Positions 53,251 to 61,387 of a stretch of DNA of 64,000 nucleotides are shown here, piece after piece. Both the position numbers and the translations under genes were made by a program. Position 1 is the stretch's first letter; the number at the start of each line of letters is the position of its first letter. Source of the stretch: Nocardioides sp. zg-1308. GTDB taxonomy: Bacteria > Actinomycetota > Actinomycetes > Propionibacteriales > Nocardioidaceae. The stretch spans positions 992,001-1,056,000 of the forward strand of contig NZ_JABJQY010000002.1 of NCBI RefSeq assembly GCF_013155375.1, in the 5' to 3' direction. The notes beneath the pieces were generated by a model. It was not told where the DNA came from, searched no databases, and worked only from the letters and a program-made list of their open reading frames with translations.

Positions 53251-53748
53251 ATGTACGACGTCCGCTGGCACGCCGCCGGCACCGGCGCGGCCCGGGCGCT
53301 CGAGGTGCACGCCGCCGACCACCTCGGGGTGCCCGCCCGGGCCGTGACCAGCGGGCGCCTGTGCCCGCGGTGCGGGTCGTCGGCCCACGGGCGTCCCTGG
53401 CTGCGCGCGGGTGGCGCGGCGCTCCACGTGTCGCTCTCCCGGTCGGGCCCGCATCTGGTCACCGCGGTCGCCGACGGCCCCGTCGGCGTCGACGTGGAGT
53501 CCGTGGCGGCCGTGGCGCGCGGGTGGGACGCCGCGCTGGTGCTGTCCGCCGGCGAGACCGCCGACGACGACCTCGCCCGGGCGCGCGCCTGGAGCCGCAA
53601 GGAGGCGGTGCTCAAGCGGCGCGGCACCGGCCTGGCCACGCCGATGACCGAGGTGTCGCTCGACCGGGAGCAGTGGCACGACCTCGCCGCGCCGGCGGGC
53701 CACGTCGCCGCCGTCAGCTGGGCAGGTCCGGCAGCGCCGGCTCCCTGA
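53251..53748 (+). CDS. 4'-phosphopantetheinyl transferase superfamily protein
   Basis: A 165-residue Sfp-like enzyme that transfers phosphopantetheine from CoA to a carrier protein. LCPRCGSSAHGRPWL is the CoA-contacting N-terminal motif, DGPVGVDVES carries the Mg-binding Asp/Glu, and RARAWSRKEAVLKRRGTGL is the WxxKEA signature. It is shorter than Sfp (~220 residues), with a trimmed N-terminus, but has all core motifs. The only carrier domain in this window is in the peptide synthetase at 55035-58919, which makes it a plausible target. Its last 35 bases overlap the M1 peptidase gene on the opposite strand. Confidence 0.85.
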   Translation: MYDVRWHAAGTGAARALEVHAADHLGVPARAVTSGRLCPRCGSSAHGRPWLRAGGAALHVSLSRSGPHLVTAVADGPVGVDVESVAAVARGWDAALVLSAGETADDDLARARAWSRKEAVLKRRGTGLATPMTEVSLDREQWHDLAAPAGHVAAVSWAGPAAPAP

Positions 53749-55033
53749 GCCACGCGTCGAAGAGGTCGGTGCGCTCCTCGCCGGTGACGGCCGCGACCAC
53801 CGCCTCGAAGTCGGCCGTCGTCACGCTCGCACCGGTGTGGTCGGCCACCCAGGTGCGCAGGACCTCGAAGAAGTCGTCGTCGCCCACCACCGAGCGCAGC
53901 GCGTGCAGCGTGAGGGCTCCGCGCTTGTAGACGCGGTCGTCGAACATCAGCTCCGGTCCGGGGTCGGCCAGCAGGAGGTCCTGGTCGAGCCCGGCCAGCC
54001 GCTCGTGGTGGTGGTGCGCCCAGTCGTTGGCGGAGCGGTCCCCGGCCTCCTCCGACCACAGCCACTCGGCGTAGCAGGCGAAGCCCTCGTGGAGCCAGAT
54101 GTCCTTCCACTCCGTCAGCGTCACGGCGTTGCCGAACCACTGGTGGGCCAGCTCGTGCGCGACCAGGCGCACGGCGTCCCAGTCCTCGGAGGCGAAGTTG
54201 CGGCCGAACGTCGACAGCGACTGCGACTCCAGCGGGATCTCGAGGTCGTCGTCGGTCACCACGCAGGTGTAGGTGCCGAACGGGTAGGCGCCGAACCGGT
54301 CCTCGAAGAACCTCATCATCGCCGGCTGCTGCGCGAAGGAGGCGTCGTACGCCGGGCCGGTGAGGTCGCCCGGCGCCACCACCACGACCCGCTCCGCCAG
54401 CTCGCGCACCGTGTAGCGGCCGATCTGGCACGTGGCGAGGTAGGGCGCCATCGGCATGGTCATCTCGTAGGTCCACTCGACGCCCGACCCGCGCCGGCGG
54501 CGTCCGGCGAGCTCGCCCGACATCGCGACGTGGTAGTCCTGCGGGGCCAGCACGGTGGCGCTCCAGGTCGCCTTGTCGCTCGGGCGGTCGTTGCAGGGGA
54601 ACCAGGTGGGGGCGCCGTGCGGCTGGGCGGCGACGATGACGCCGTCGGCGAGCTCCTCCCACCCGGCGGTGCCGAGGTGGCGGGCCCGCAGCGGCCGCGG
54701 GCTGCCGCCGTAGGCGACGCGGACCTCGAACTCCTCGCCCGCCGCGGCGACGACCGGGACGGCGAGCCGGTCGCGCTTGTGGGTGAAGCGGACCTGGACG
54801 CCCCCGACCCACACCTTGGCGACCCGCAGGTGGGCCAGGTCGAGCTCGATCGAGCTGACGTCCTCGTGGGCGACGCAGGTGAGCCGGGCGTCACCGTCGA
54901 GGCGGTTGCCCACGACCTTGTAGGCCAGGCCCAGGGAGTAGTGGCGCACGCCGTAGGAGGCGTCGCCGTGGCCGGGCAGGTAGGGGTCCGTCGTGGGCTG
55001 CGGCATGGTCGCCGCAGGATAGTCGTCGCTCAC
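53714..55033 (-). CDS. M1 family metallopeptidase, short form
   Basis: A 439-residue zinc peptidase. HELAHQWFGN at residues 293-301 with Glu316 in LHEGF gives HExxH-x18-E, the M1 zinc site. The exopeptidase GAMEN loop is replaced by PLESQS near residue 268. The protein lacks the C-terminal ERAP1-like domain of full aminopeptidase N (about 850 residues). There is no signal peptide. The GTG start lies one base after the peptide synthetase stop, with GGAGGTG upstream, so the two are translated together. Zinc aminopeptidases that degrade epsilon-polylysine are known in producers, which suggests a similar role here. That link is inference. Confidence 0.85.
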   Translation of the reverse strand: MSDDYPAATMPQPTTDPYLPGHGDASYGVRHYSLGLAYKVVGNRLDGDARLTCVAHEDVSSIELDLAHLRVAKVWVGGVQVRFTHKRDRLAVPVVAAAGEEFEVRVAYGGSPRPLRARHLGTAGWEELADGVIVAAQPHGAPTWFPCNDRPSDKATWSATVLAPQDYHVAMSGELAGRRRRGSGVEWTYEMTMPMAPYLATCQIGRYTVRELAERVVVVAPGDLTGPAYDASFAQQPAMMRFFEDRFGAYPFGTYTCVVTDDDLEIPLESQSLSTFGRNFASEDWDAVRLVAHELAHQWFGNAVTLTEWKDIWLHEGFACYAEWLWSEEAGDRSANDWAHHHHERLAGLDQDLLLADPGPELMFDDRVYKRGALTLHALRSVVGDDDFFEVLRTWVADHTGASVTTADFEAVVAAVTGEERTDLFDAWLREPALPDLPS

Positions 55034-55034
55034 C

Positions 55035-58000
55035 TCACACCTCCCACGGGCCGATGGGGTTGCCGATCCAGCACGTGCGCGCCGGGACCGCCTCGCCCCG
55101 CATGACCAGGGAGACCGGGCCGACCGTGGTGTGCTTGCCGATCGACGCCGCCGGCAGGATCACGCTGTTGGGACCGAGCGTCGCGCCGGCCCGCAGCACC
55201 ACCTCGTCCATGCTCAGCACCCGGTCGTGGAAGAGGTGGGTCTGCACCACGCAGCCGCGGTTGACCGTCGCCCCGTCGTCGAGCCGGACGAGGTCGGTCT
55301 CGGGCAGCCAGTAGCTGTCGACCCACACGCCGCGACCGATCCGCGCCCCCATCGACCGGAGCCAGACGTTGAGCGCCACGGTCCCCTGCGCGGGGGCGGC
55401 GAACCACGGTGCCGCGACGACCTCGGTGAAGGTGTCGGCCAGCTCGTTGCGCCACACGAACGACGACCACAGCGGGTGGTCCCCCACCGCGTGACGCCCG
55501 ACCAGCACCCACTTGGCGAGGGTCGCGACGGCGGCCGCCACGACGCCGGCGAGCAGGAGCACCGGCCCGGCGAGCAGGACGGCAGGCCACAGCCCCTGCT
55601 GCAGCAACCACCCGAGAGAGACCGCGACCCCGACGACGAGGAACGCCAGCACGAGCATCGGCACCACCCGCATCAGCTCGACCGCACCCCGCGCGACGCG
55701 CAGGCCCGTGGGCGGGTCATAGGTGCGGGAGTCGTCACCGCCTGCCGCGGCCCGGCGCAGGCGCGTCGGCGGGCTGCCGACCCACGACGACCGCGCCCTG
55801 GCCTCGCCGCGGGACGGGGCGGCGGAGAGCACCGCGACCAGCGACTCCTTGGGCACCTTGCGGCCGGGCGCCGCCATGCCGGAGTTGCCGACGAAGGCGC
55901 GCTTGCCGATCTTGACGTGCGCCACGCGCATCCAGCCGCCGCCGAGCTCGTAGGAGCCGACGAGGGTGTCGTCGGCGAGGAACGCGTGGTCGCCGATGGT
56001 GGTGAACCGCGGGATCAGCAGCACGGTCGAGGCCTCGACCCCGGTCCCGACGCGCGCGCCCAGCAGCCTCAGCCACGACGGGGTGAGGGCGCTGGAGTAG
56101 AGCGGGAACAGCCAGGTCCGCGCCTCGTCGAGCACCCGCAGCGTCCCCCAGATCCGCACGCCCGTGCCCGACCGGACCGGCACGTGGCCCTCCTGCATGC
56201 CGGCCCCGAGGGCCCTGACCAGCACGAGCACCAGCAGCGCGAGGACGGCGTAGCCGACCAGGGTCGCCGCGGGCAGCCAGGGCCAGCCGGAGGCGACCGC
56301 GTCGCCCAACGACCCGGCGTCGCGGACGGCCGGCAGCAGCACCAGGGCCCCGCAGGCGATCGCCACGGCGGGCAGCGCCGCGATGAGCCAGGCGAGGGCG
56401 CCGTACGCCCCGAGCCACACGCCGTCGCCGCTGGAGGCCTCGCCCGTCCACGGCCCGCGCGCGCGGTCGGACTGGCGCTCCGCGGGCGCGCCGGACCAGT
56501 ACTCGCCGGCCGGCACGACCCCGTCGACATAGGACCCGGGCGCGACCTCGGCGTCCTTGCCGACCACCGCCCCCGGGGCGAGGGTGCACCGCGCGCCAAC
56601 CCGGGCACGGGCCCGCACCGTGACGGGACCGACGTGCAGCACGTCCCCGTCGATCCAGTGCCCGGCGAGGTCGACCTCCGGCTCGATCGCGGCACCGTCG
56701 CCGACGGTGAGGAGGCCGGTGACGCTGGGCAGGGTGTGCAGGTCGACGCCCGCGCCGACCCGGTTGCCGAGCAGCCGCGCGTAGGCGGGGAACCACGGGG
56801 CGCCGGCCAGCGACGTGGCCGCGAGCTCGTCCTGGATCCGCTCGGCGAGCCAGATGCGGAGGTGCACCTTGCCGCCGCGGGGGTGCTCGCCCGCCGTCAC
56901 GCCGCGCAGGACCCCGCGGGCCAGGAGAGCGGCCAGGGTCATCCGCCCCGGCGGGACCAGGAAGAACCACCCGAGGACGACCAGGGCCCACGCCGGGTAC
57001 GTCGGCAGCCAGGCCAGGTCGAGCACGCCGTGCGCCAGGGTGCTGCCGAGCATCAGCCAGGTCAGCCACCGCATCCCCGCGAGGGCGCGCAGGGGCAGGA
57101 ACGCCAGCAGCTGGCCGACCTGCGTCTTGCGCCGCAGCGGCACCACGTCGCGGTCGGTCTGCGTCGCACCCGTCGAGGTCCGCGGCAGGGCCGCGGCGAG
57201 CCCGCCGATCGTCGGGTGCTCGTAGACGTCGCCGACGACGACCTCGGGATACTGCTCCCGGATCCGGCTGACCACCTGCGCGGCCGTCAGGGAGCCGCCA
57301 CCGTAGGCGAAGAAGTCGTCCTGCGGACCCGCCACCTCGGCGCCGAGCACGTCGGACCAGATCTGGGCGAGCCAGGCCTGCGTCGGGTCGAGCCCGCCGT
57401 CGGTCGAGCCGCCGGCGCCGCCACCTCCGGAGCCCCCGGAGCTCGCGGCCCCCGGCAGCGGCCACGGCAGGGCGTCGCGGTCGACCTTGCCGCTGGTACG
57501 GGTGGGCATGTCGTCCACGACCGCGAGCCGGGGGACCAGCGCCGCGGGCAGCCGCTCGCGGAGCAGGTCCGCGGCCGCGCCGGCGTCGTACGACTCGTCG
57601 ACGGTGAGGTAGCCGATGAGGAGCTTGTTGCCGGACCGGGTCGCGCGCACGGCCGCAGCGGCGGACACGACGCCCGGCAGCCGCAGCAGCTGGTCGTCCA
57701 GCTCGCCGAGCTCGATGCGGCGGCCGCCGACCTTGACCTGGTCGTCGGCGCGGCCGCCGAAGACCAGCCCGTGCGGGTCGTTGCGGACCACGTCGCCGGA
57801 GCGGTAGGCGCGGTCCCAGCCGAGCGACGGCATCGGCGCGTAGGCCTGCGCGTCCTTCTCGGCGTCGAGGTAGCGCGCCAGCCCGACGCCGCCGATGATC
57901 AGCTCGCCGGACTCCCCCTCGGCGACGGGGTCCCCGTGGGCGTCGACGACGGCGAGGTCCCACCCGGCCAGCGGCAGCCCGATCCGGACGGGGTCCGAGC

Positions 58001-58919
58001 CGTCGAGCAGCGCGGCGCAGGCCACGACCGTGGCCTCGGTGGGTCCGTAGGTGTTCCACACCTCCCGGCCCGGCTCCTGCAGCCGCGCCGCGAGCTCGGG
58101 CGGGCACGCCTCCCCGCCCATGATGAGCAGCCGCACCCGGGCCAGGGAGGACGCCGGCCACAGGGAGACGAGCGTCGGCACCGTCGAGACGACGGTGATG
58201 TCGTTGGCGACCAGCCAGGGGCCCACGTCGACGCCGGAGCGCACCAGCGACCGCGGGGCCGGGACCAGGCAGGCGCCGTAGGCCCACGCCAGCCACATCT
58301 CCTCGCAGCTGGCGTCGAAGGCGACGCTGAGCCCGGCCATCACCCGGTCGCCCGGGCCGATCGGGGCGTCCTGCAGGAAGAGCCGCGCCTCGGCGTCGAC
58401 GAACGCCGCCGCGCTGCGGTGGGTGACCGCCACGCCCTTCGGCGTGCCGGTGGAGCCGGAGGTGAAGATGACCCATGCGTCGTCCTGCGGCGTCGGGTCC
58501 CGGCGCTCCCGGGCAGGCCGCTCGCCGGTCGGGGTGAGCGCCAGGTCGTTGCCGACCACCGCGACCGCACCGGACTCGGCGATGACGACCCGCGCGCGCT
58601 CGTCGGGGTCGTCCGCGTCGATCGGGACGTAGGCCGCGCCCGACCACAGCACCCCGAGCACCGCGACGTAGAGGTCGGTCGTCCCCGACCGCACCCGCAC
58701 CGCCACCTTCGCGCCCGGCCCGGCGCCGAGCCCGGCCAGCTCGTCGGCGAGCGCGTCGGCCGCCTCGACCAGCTCGGCGTACGTCAGCACGGCCACGCCG
58801 CTGTCGACCGCCGGCTCGTCGGGCCAGTGGGCCGCCACCTCCCGGACCACCTCGACGAGGGTGCGGGGCGCCGGCGCCCGGTCGCCGGCCAGGAGGGGAG
58901 GAAGGAGGGGGTGCGGCAC
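55035..58919 (-). CDS. Pls/PosA-type nonribosomal peptide synthetase
   Basis: A 1294-residue synthetase of the epsilon-polylysine synthetase type. Residues ~20-510 form an adenylation domain with FTSGSTGTPKGVAVTH, YGPTEATV, YRSGDVV and TSGKVDRDAL. A carrier domain follows (DDFFAYGGGSLTAAQV, Ser as phosphopantetheine site). The rest holds six membrane helices and three blocks of hexapeptide-repeat (left-handed beta-helix) acyltransferase-like sequence, which in Pls catalyse peptide bond formation at the membrane. There is no thioesterase or classic condensation domain. The amino acid used cannot be read with certainty. The GTG at 58919 follows CACACT by 6 bases; a GTG at 58937 is an alternative. 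Confidence 0.88.
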   Translation of the reverse strand: MPHPLLPPLLAGDRAPAPRTLVEVVREVAAHWPDEPAVDSGVAVLTYAELVEAADALADELAGLGAGPGAKVAVRVRSGTTDLYVAVLGVLWSGAAYVPIDADDPDERARVVIAESGAVAVVGNDLALTPTGERPARERRDPTPQDDAWVIFTSGSTGTPKGVAVTHRSAAAFVDAEARLFLQDAPIGPGDRVMAGLSVAFDASCEEMWLAWAYGACLVPAPRSLVRSGVDVGPWLVANDITVVSTVPTLVSLWPASSLARVRLLIMGGEACPPELAARLQEPGREVWNTYGPTEATVVACAALLDGSDPVRIGLPLAGWDLAVVDAHGDPVAEGESGELIIGGVGLARYLDAEKDAQAYAPMPSLGWDRAYRSGDVVRNDPHGLVFGGRADDQVKVGGRRIELGELDDQLLRLPGVVSAAAAVRATRSGNKLLIGYLTVDESYDAGAAADLLRERLPAALVPRLAVVDDMPTRTSGKVDRDALPWPLPGAASSGGSGGGGAGGSTDGGLDPTQAWLAQIWSDVLGAEVAGPQDDFFAYGGGSLTAAQVVSRIREQYPEVVVGDVYEHPTIGGLAAALPRTSTGATQTDRDVVPLRRKTQVGQLLAFLPLRALAGMRWLTWLMLGSTLAHGVLDLAWLPTYPAWALVVLGWFFLVPPGRMTLAALLARGVLRGVTAGEHPRGGKVHLRIWLAERIQDELAATSLAGAPWFPAYARLLGNRVGAGVDLHTLPSVTGLLTVGDGAAIEPEVDLAGHWIDGDVLHVGPVTVRARARVGARCTLAPGAVVGKDAEVAPGSYVDGVVPAGEYWSGAPAERQSDRARGPWTGEASSGDGVWLGAYGALAWLIAALPAVAIACGALVLLPAVRDAGSLGDAVASGWPWLPAATLVGYAVLALLVLVLVRALGAGMQEGHVPVRSGTGVRIWGTLRVLDEARTWLFPLYSSALTPSWLRLLGARVGTGVEASTVLLIPRFTTIGDHAFLADDTLVGSYELGGGWMRVAHVKIGKRAFVGNSGMAAPGRKVPKESLVAVLSAAPSRGEARARSSWVGSPPTRLRRAAAGGDDSRTYDPPTGLRVARGAVELMRVVPMLVLAFLVVGVAVSLGWLLQQGLWPAVLLAGPVLLLAGVVAAAVATLAKWVLVGRHAVGDHPLWSSFVWRNELADTFTEVVAAPWFAAPAQGTVALNVWLRSMGARIGRGVWVDSYWLPETDLVRLDDGATVNRGCVVQTHLFHDRVLSMDEVVLRAGATLGPNSVILPAASIGKHTTVGPVSLVMRGEAVPARTCWIGNPIGPWEV

Positions 58920-58925
58920 GGCGGG

Positions 58926-58931
58926 AGTGTG
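58926..58931 (-). promoter_or_regulatory. candidate leaderless -10 element of the synthetase gene
   Basis: CACACT (minus strand) ends 6 bases before the GTG at 58919 and supports that start over the GTG at 58937. Confidence 0.4.
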
Positions 58932-59060
58932 GGGCACCCGAGCGACCAGCAGGTGAACGGGCGGTCGGCACCCGGACCGGGCGACGAAGGCTCGGTGAAC
59001 ACTCGCTCGGCCGGGCACTTCCCGCGCGACAGGGCGAAGGCGCCACCTCATGCTGAGGTC

Positions 59061-59858
59061 GTGACCAGCTACGGCGACCACACCGGCCCGCTCGCCATCG
59101 CGCACCGCGGTGGCATGGCGCTCGCCCCCGAGAACACCCTGGCCGCCTTCGCGCGCGCCACCGCGCTGGGCCTGACCTACCTCGAGACCGACGTGCACAC
59201 CACGCGCGACGGCCACGTCGTCTGCTTCCACGACGCGAGCCTGCGCCGGGTCACCGGGCACCCCGGCCGAGTCGCCGACCTCGACCTCGCCGACCTGCGG
59301 CGGCTCCGCGTCGACGGCACCGACCAGATCCCGACGCTGACCGAGGCGATGGCGACGTTCCCGCGGGCGCGGTTCGCCATCGACCTCAAGGACGAGGCGT
59401 CGATCGGCGCGATGGCGCGGCTGCTCCACGCCCACCCGGGGTGGGCGGAGCGGATCCTCGTGGCCGGCGCCTGGAGCCGCTGGCTGCGCCGCCTCCAGGA
59501 CGAGGCCCCCGGCGTGACGACGGCCCTCGGCTGGCGCTCGCTCACGACCCTCATCGCGTGCTCGCGCGGCGGCGTACGTCCTCCCGGCCTGCGTCCCGGC
59601 ACGGGCGCCGCCTTCGCGCACGTGCCGCTGCGGCTGGGCCGGATGCCGATCCACTCCGAGCGGGTGATCGCCCGGGCCCACGAGCTCGGCATCCGCGTGG
59701 TCGTGTGGACCGTCGACGACCCGGCCACCATGCGGGGACTCCTCGACATGGGGGTCGACGGGATCATCACCGACCGGCCCGACGTGCTGCGCGAGGTGCT
59801 CATCGCCCGGGGCGAGTGGACGCCGCTGCCGCAGCTGCGCGCCGACGTCGTCCCCTGA
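59061..59858 (+). CDS. glycerophosphodiester phosphodiesterase
   Basis: A 265-residue TIM-barrel enzyme. IAHRGGMALAPENTLAAF at residues 13-30 is the family signature with the catalytic His, ETDVHTTRDGHVVCFHD adds the metal-binding Glu/Asp and the second His, and VVVWTVDDPATMRGLLDMGVDGI-type sequence closes the barrel. It cleaves glycerophosphodiesters to glycerol-3-phosphate and an alcohol. No signal peptide, so it is cytoplasmic. The GTG start follows CATGCT by 6 bases. It is divergent from the peptide synthetase. It could feed GlpD, although that gene is far away. Confidence 0.92.
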   Translation: MTSYGDHTGPLAIAHRGGMALAPENTLAAFARATALGLTYLETDVHTTRDGHVVCFHDASLRRVTGHPGRVADLDLADLRRLRVDGTDQIPTLTEAMATFPRARFAIDLKDEASIGAMARLLHAHPGWAERILVAGAWSRWLRRLQDEAPGVTTALGWRSLTTLIACSRGGVRPPGLRPGTGAAFAHVPLRLGRMPIHSERVIARAHELGIRVVVWTVDDPATMRGLLDMGVDGIITDRPDVLREVLIARGEWTPLPQLRADVVP

Positions 59859-59863
59859 GCGGT

Positions 59864-59999
59864 GGGGGGGGGGGGGCCCCCCCCCCCCCCCACCCCCCCA
59901 CCAGCCGGGGCGGCGGGCCACCACCCCCCCCCCGGCGCCCCGCCGCCGCCCCCGCCGCGGTGGCCGCCGGGCCCCCGCCCGGACGACCACCGACCGCTC
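59864..59999. other. G/C homopolymer run and low-complexity tract
   Basis: Thirteen G (59864-59876) are followed by fifteen C (59877-59891), then A and more C runs to about 59940 and a CCG-rich stretch to 59999. It may fold as a terminator of the phosphodiesterase gene, but long pure runs of this kind are also typical of assembly or base-calling errors. Confidence 0.8.
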
Positions 60000-60016
60000 C
60001 GTGAGCGGCGCGGACC

Positions 60017-60634
60017 TCAGACCCGCTCGAGCACCTGCGCGTTGAGCCCGTGCGAGACGGCCCAGAGGACGGCCTGGCTGCGGCTCTGCACCCCGGTCTT
60101 GCGGTAGGCGCTGCGGATGTAGGACTTCACCGAGTTGAGCGAGATGCGCATCTCCTGCGCGATCTCGTCGTTGCTCCGACCCGTCGCGATGAGCGCGAGA
60201 GTCTCGCGCTCGCGGGTGGTGAGGTGGTCGACGTCGTTGAGCGAGGCGATGTCCTGCTCGCGCCGGCCGAGGTGCGCCGGCGCGACGACCAGCTCGCCGT
60301 CGTGGATGGCGCGGAGCGCGCGGCCCAGCTGCGGGGCGGTCAGGCTCTTCGCGAGGTAGCCGGAGACGCCGCTGCGGACGACCTCGTTGACCAGGCCGGG
60401 GTGGTGGTTCCAGGTGAAGACCGCGACGCGGCGGATGTAGGGGTCCGCGACCGCGCGGGCCACGGTGGATGCGTCGGTCGACGCGCCGTAGGTCTCGACC
60501 AGGGCCACGTCGATGGGACGCGCCTCACGGTCCTTGACGCTGCAGAGCTCGAAGCCCCCCAGCGTGCTGAGCATGCCCTCGAGGCCACGTCGTACGAGCT
60601 CGTCGGCCCCGAGAAGGGCTACACGGATGATCAT
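60017..60634 (-). CDS. NarL/LuxR-type regulator with degenerate receiver
   Basis: A 205-residue paralogue of the regulator at 32746-33396. In the receiver-like domain the acidic pair is Ala10-Asp11 (LLGADELV) and the phospho-acceptor position is Glu47 (VALVETYG) where the paralogue has Asp50. The Lys in GYLAKSL is kept. It therefore cannot be phosphorylated in the usual way and may be locked active or respond to another signal. The LuxR helix-turn-helix is intact: LTTRERETLALIATGRSNDE and SLNSVKSYIRSAYRKT. GAGGA lies before the ATG, and a 23-base inverted repeat lies 21 bases upstream. It is divergent from the copper operon. Confidence 0.85.
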   Translation of the reverse strand: MIIRVALLGADELVRRGLEGMLSTLGGFELCSVKDREARPIDVALVETYGASTDASTVARAVADPYIRRVAVFTWNHHPGLVNEVVRSGVSGYLAKSLTAPQLGRALRAIHDGELVVAPAHLGRREQDIASLNDVDHLTTRERETLALIATGRSNDEIAQEMRISLNSVKSYIRSAYRKTGVQSRSQAVLWAVSHGLNAQVLERV

Positions 60635-60654
60635 GGAGGGTCCTCACAGTCACA

Positions 60655-60677
60655 GGGGACCGCATTCGCATGTCCCC
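60655..60677. promoter_or_regulatory. inverted repeat upstream of the LuxR-type gene
   Basis: GGGGAC, 11 bases, GTCCCC: a perfect 6-base inverted pair 21 bases before the start of the divergent regulator; a candidate autoregulatory operator. Confidence 0.35.
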
Positions 60678-60773
60678 AGACGCCCCCCCAGGACCGTCAT
60701 CGTCACTGTAGGACTCCGCGGAGACGCCGGGGCGACCTCCACGCTCCCGTGAGCGCAAAACAGGGCCGAAATA

Positions 60774-60823
60774 CCACCCCCCGGGGTGGGGGTGGCCTTG
60801 TCCTCGATACCCCCTGGGGGTAT
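60774..60823 (+). promoter_or_regulatory. CsoR operators of the copper operon (two sites)
   Basis: Site 1 at 60774-60789 reads CCACCCC-CC-GGGGTGG. Site 2 at 60807-60823 reads ATACCCCCTGGGGGTAT, a perfect palindrome around one base, which fits known CsoR operators (TACCC...GGGTA). Site 2 ends 10 bases before the csoR ATG, so repressor there would block transcription of the whole operon until copper is bound. Confidence 0.75.
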
Positions 60824-60833
60824 GGTTTCGAGC

Positions 60834-61136
60834 ATGAGCGACATGCACGGACACCTCGAGGGCAACACCGACGCCGTCCAGGCCCACCTCAAGCGGCTGC
60901 GCCGCATCGAGGGCCAGGTCCGCGGCATCCAGCGGATGGTCGAGGACGAGAAGTACTGCATCGACATCCTCACCCAGGTCTCCGCGGCCACCAAGGCGCT
61001 GCAGGCGCTGGCCCTCTCGCTGCTCGACGACCACATGGCGCACTGCCTCGTGGACGCCGCCCGCCAGGGCGGGGAGGAGCAGGAGCTCAAGCTCAAGGAG
61101 GCCTCCGAGGCGATCGCCCGCCTCGTGAGGTCATGA
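60834..61136 (+). CDS. csoR: copper-sensing repressor CsoR
   Basis: A 100-residue all-helical repressor of the CsoR/RcnR family. The Cu(I) ligands Cys42, His67 and Cys71 are present with the C-x24-H-x3-C spacing, and LKRLRRIEGQVRGIQRMVEDEKYC-type sequence (residues 19-42) is the family signature. Without copper it binds the palindrome at 60807-60823; Cu(I) releases it. The ATG at 60834 is preferred to an in-frame ATG 48 bases upstream, which lies inside the operator. It is the first gene of csoR-copZ-anchored protein-copA. Confidence 0.93.
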   Translation: MSDMHGHLEGNTDAVQAHLKRLRRIEGQVRGIQRMVEDEKYCIDILTQVSAATKALQALALSLLDDHMAHCLVDAARQGGEEQELKLKEASEAIARLVRS

Positions 61137-61180
61137 CCACCCACCCGGACCAGCCACCCCGACCAGCAGAGGAGCACCCC

Positions 61181-61387
61181 ATGAGCGAGACCCAGACCTG
61201 GACCGTCACCGGCATGACCTGCGGCCACTGCGCCGCGTCGGTCACCGAGGAGATCTCCGAGATCGACGGCGTCGAGGACGTCGCCGTCGTCCTCGACACC
61301 GGAGCCGTCACCGTCACCAGCACCGCGCCCCTCGACGACTCGGCCGTCCGCGCCGCCGTCGAGGAGGCCGGCTACGCCGTGGCATGA
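61181..61387 (+). CDS. copZ: copper chaperone, HMA domain
   Basis: A 68-residue heavy-metal-associated domain. MTCGHCAASVTEEI places the Cu(I)-binding CxxC at Cys14 and Cys17. The fold continues with VEDVAVVLDTGAVTVTS and ends with the usual EEAGYAV segment. It hands Cu(I) to the P-type ATPase and possibly to CsoR. AGAGGAG lies 7 bases before the ATG. Its stop overlaps the next start (ATGA), which indicates coupled translation. Confidence 0.93.
   Translation: MSETQTWTVTGMTCGHCAASVTEEISEIDGVEDVAVVLDTGAVTVTSTAPLDDSAVRAAVEEAGYAVA

Noticed and set aside
53714..53748. 35-base overlap of the transferase and M1 genes as a frameshift
   Set aside because: The genes are convergent and both C-termini look natural; a tail-to-tail overlap is simpler than a sequence error.
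55131..59858. 1575-codon open frame on the plus strand opposite the peptide synthetase
   Set aside because: It is the complement of a clear synthetase with all motifs; the frame stays open because of the GC bias. Only its 3' end, from 59061, is a real gene (the phosphodiesterase).
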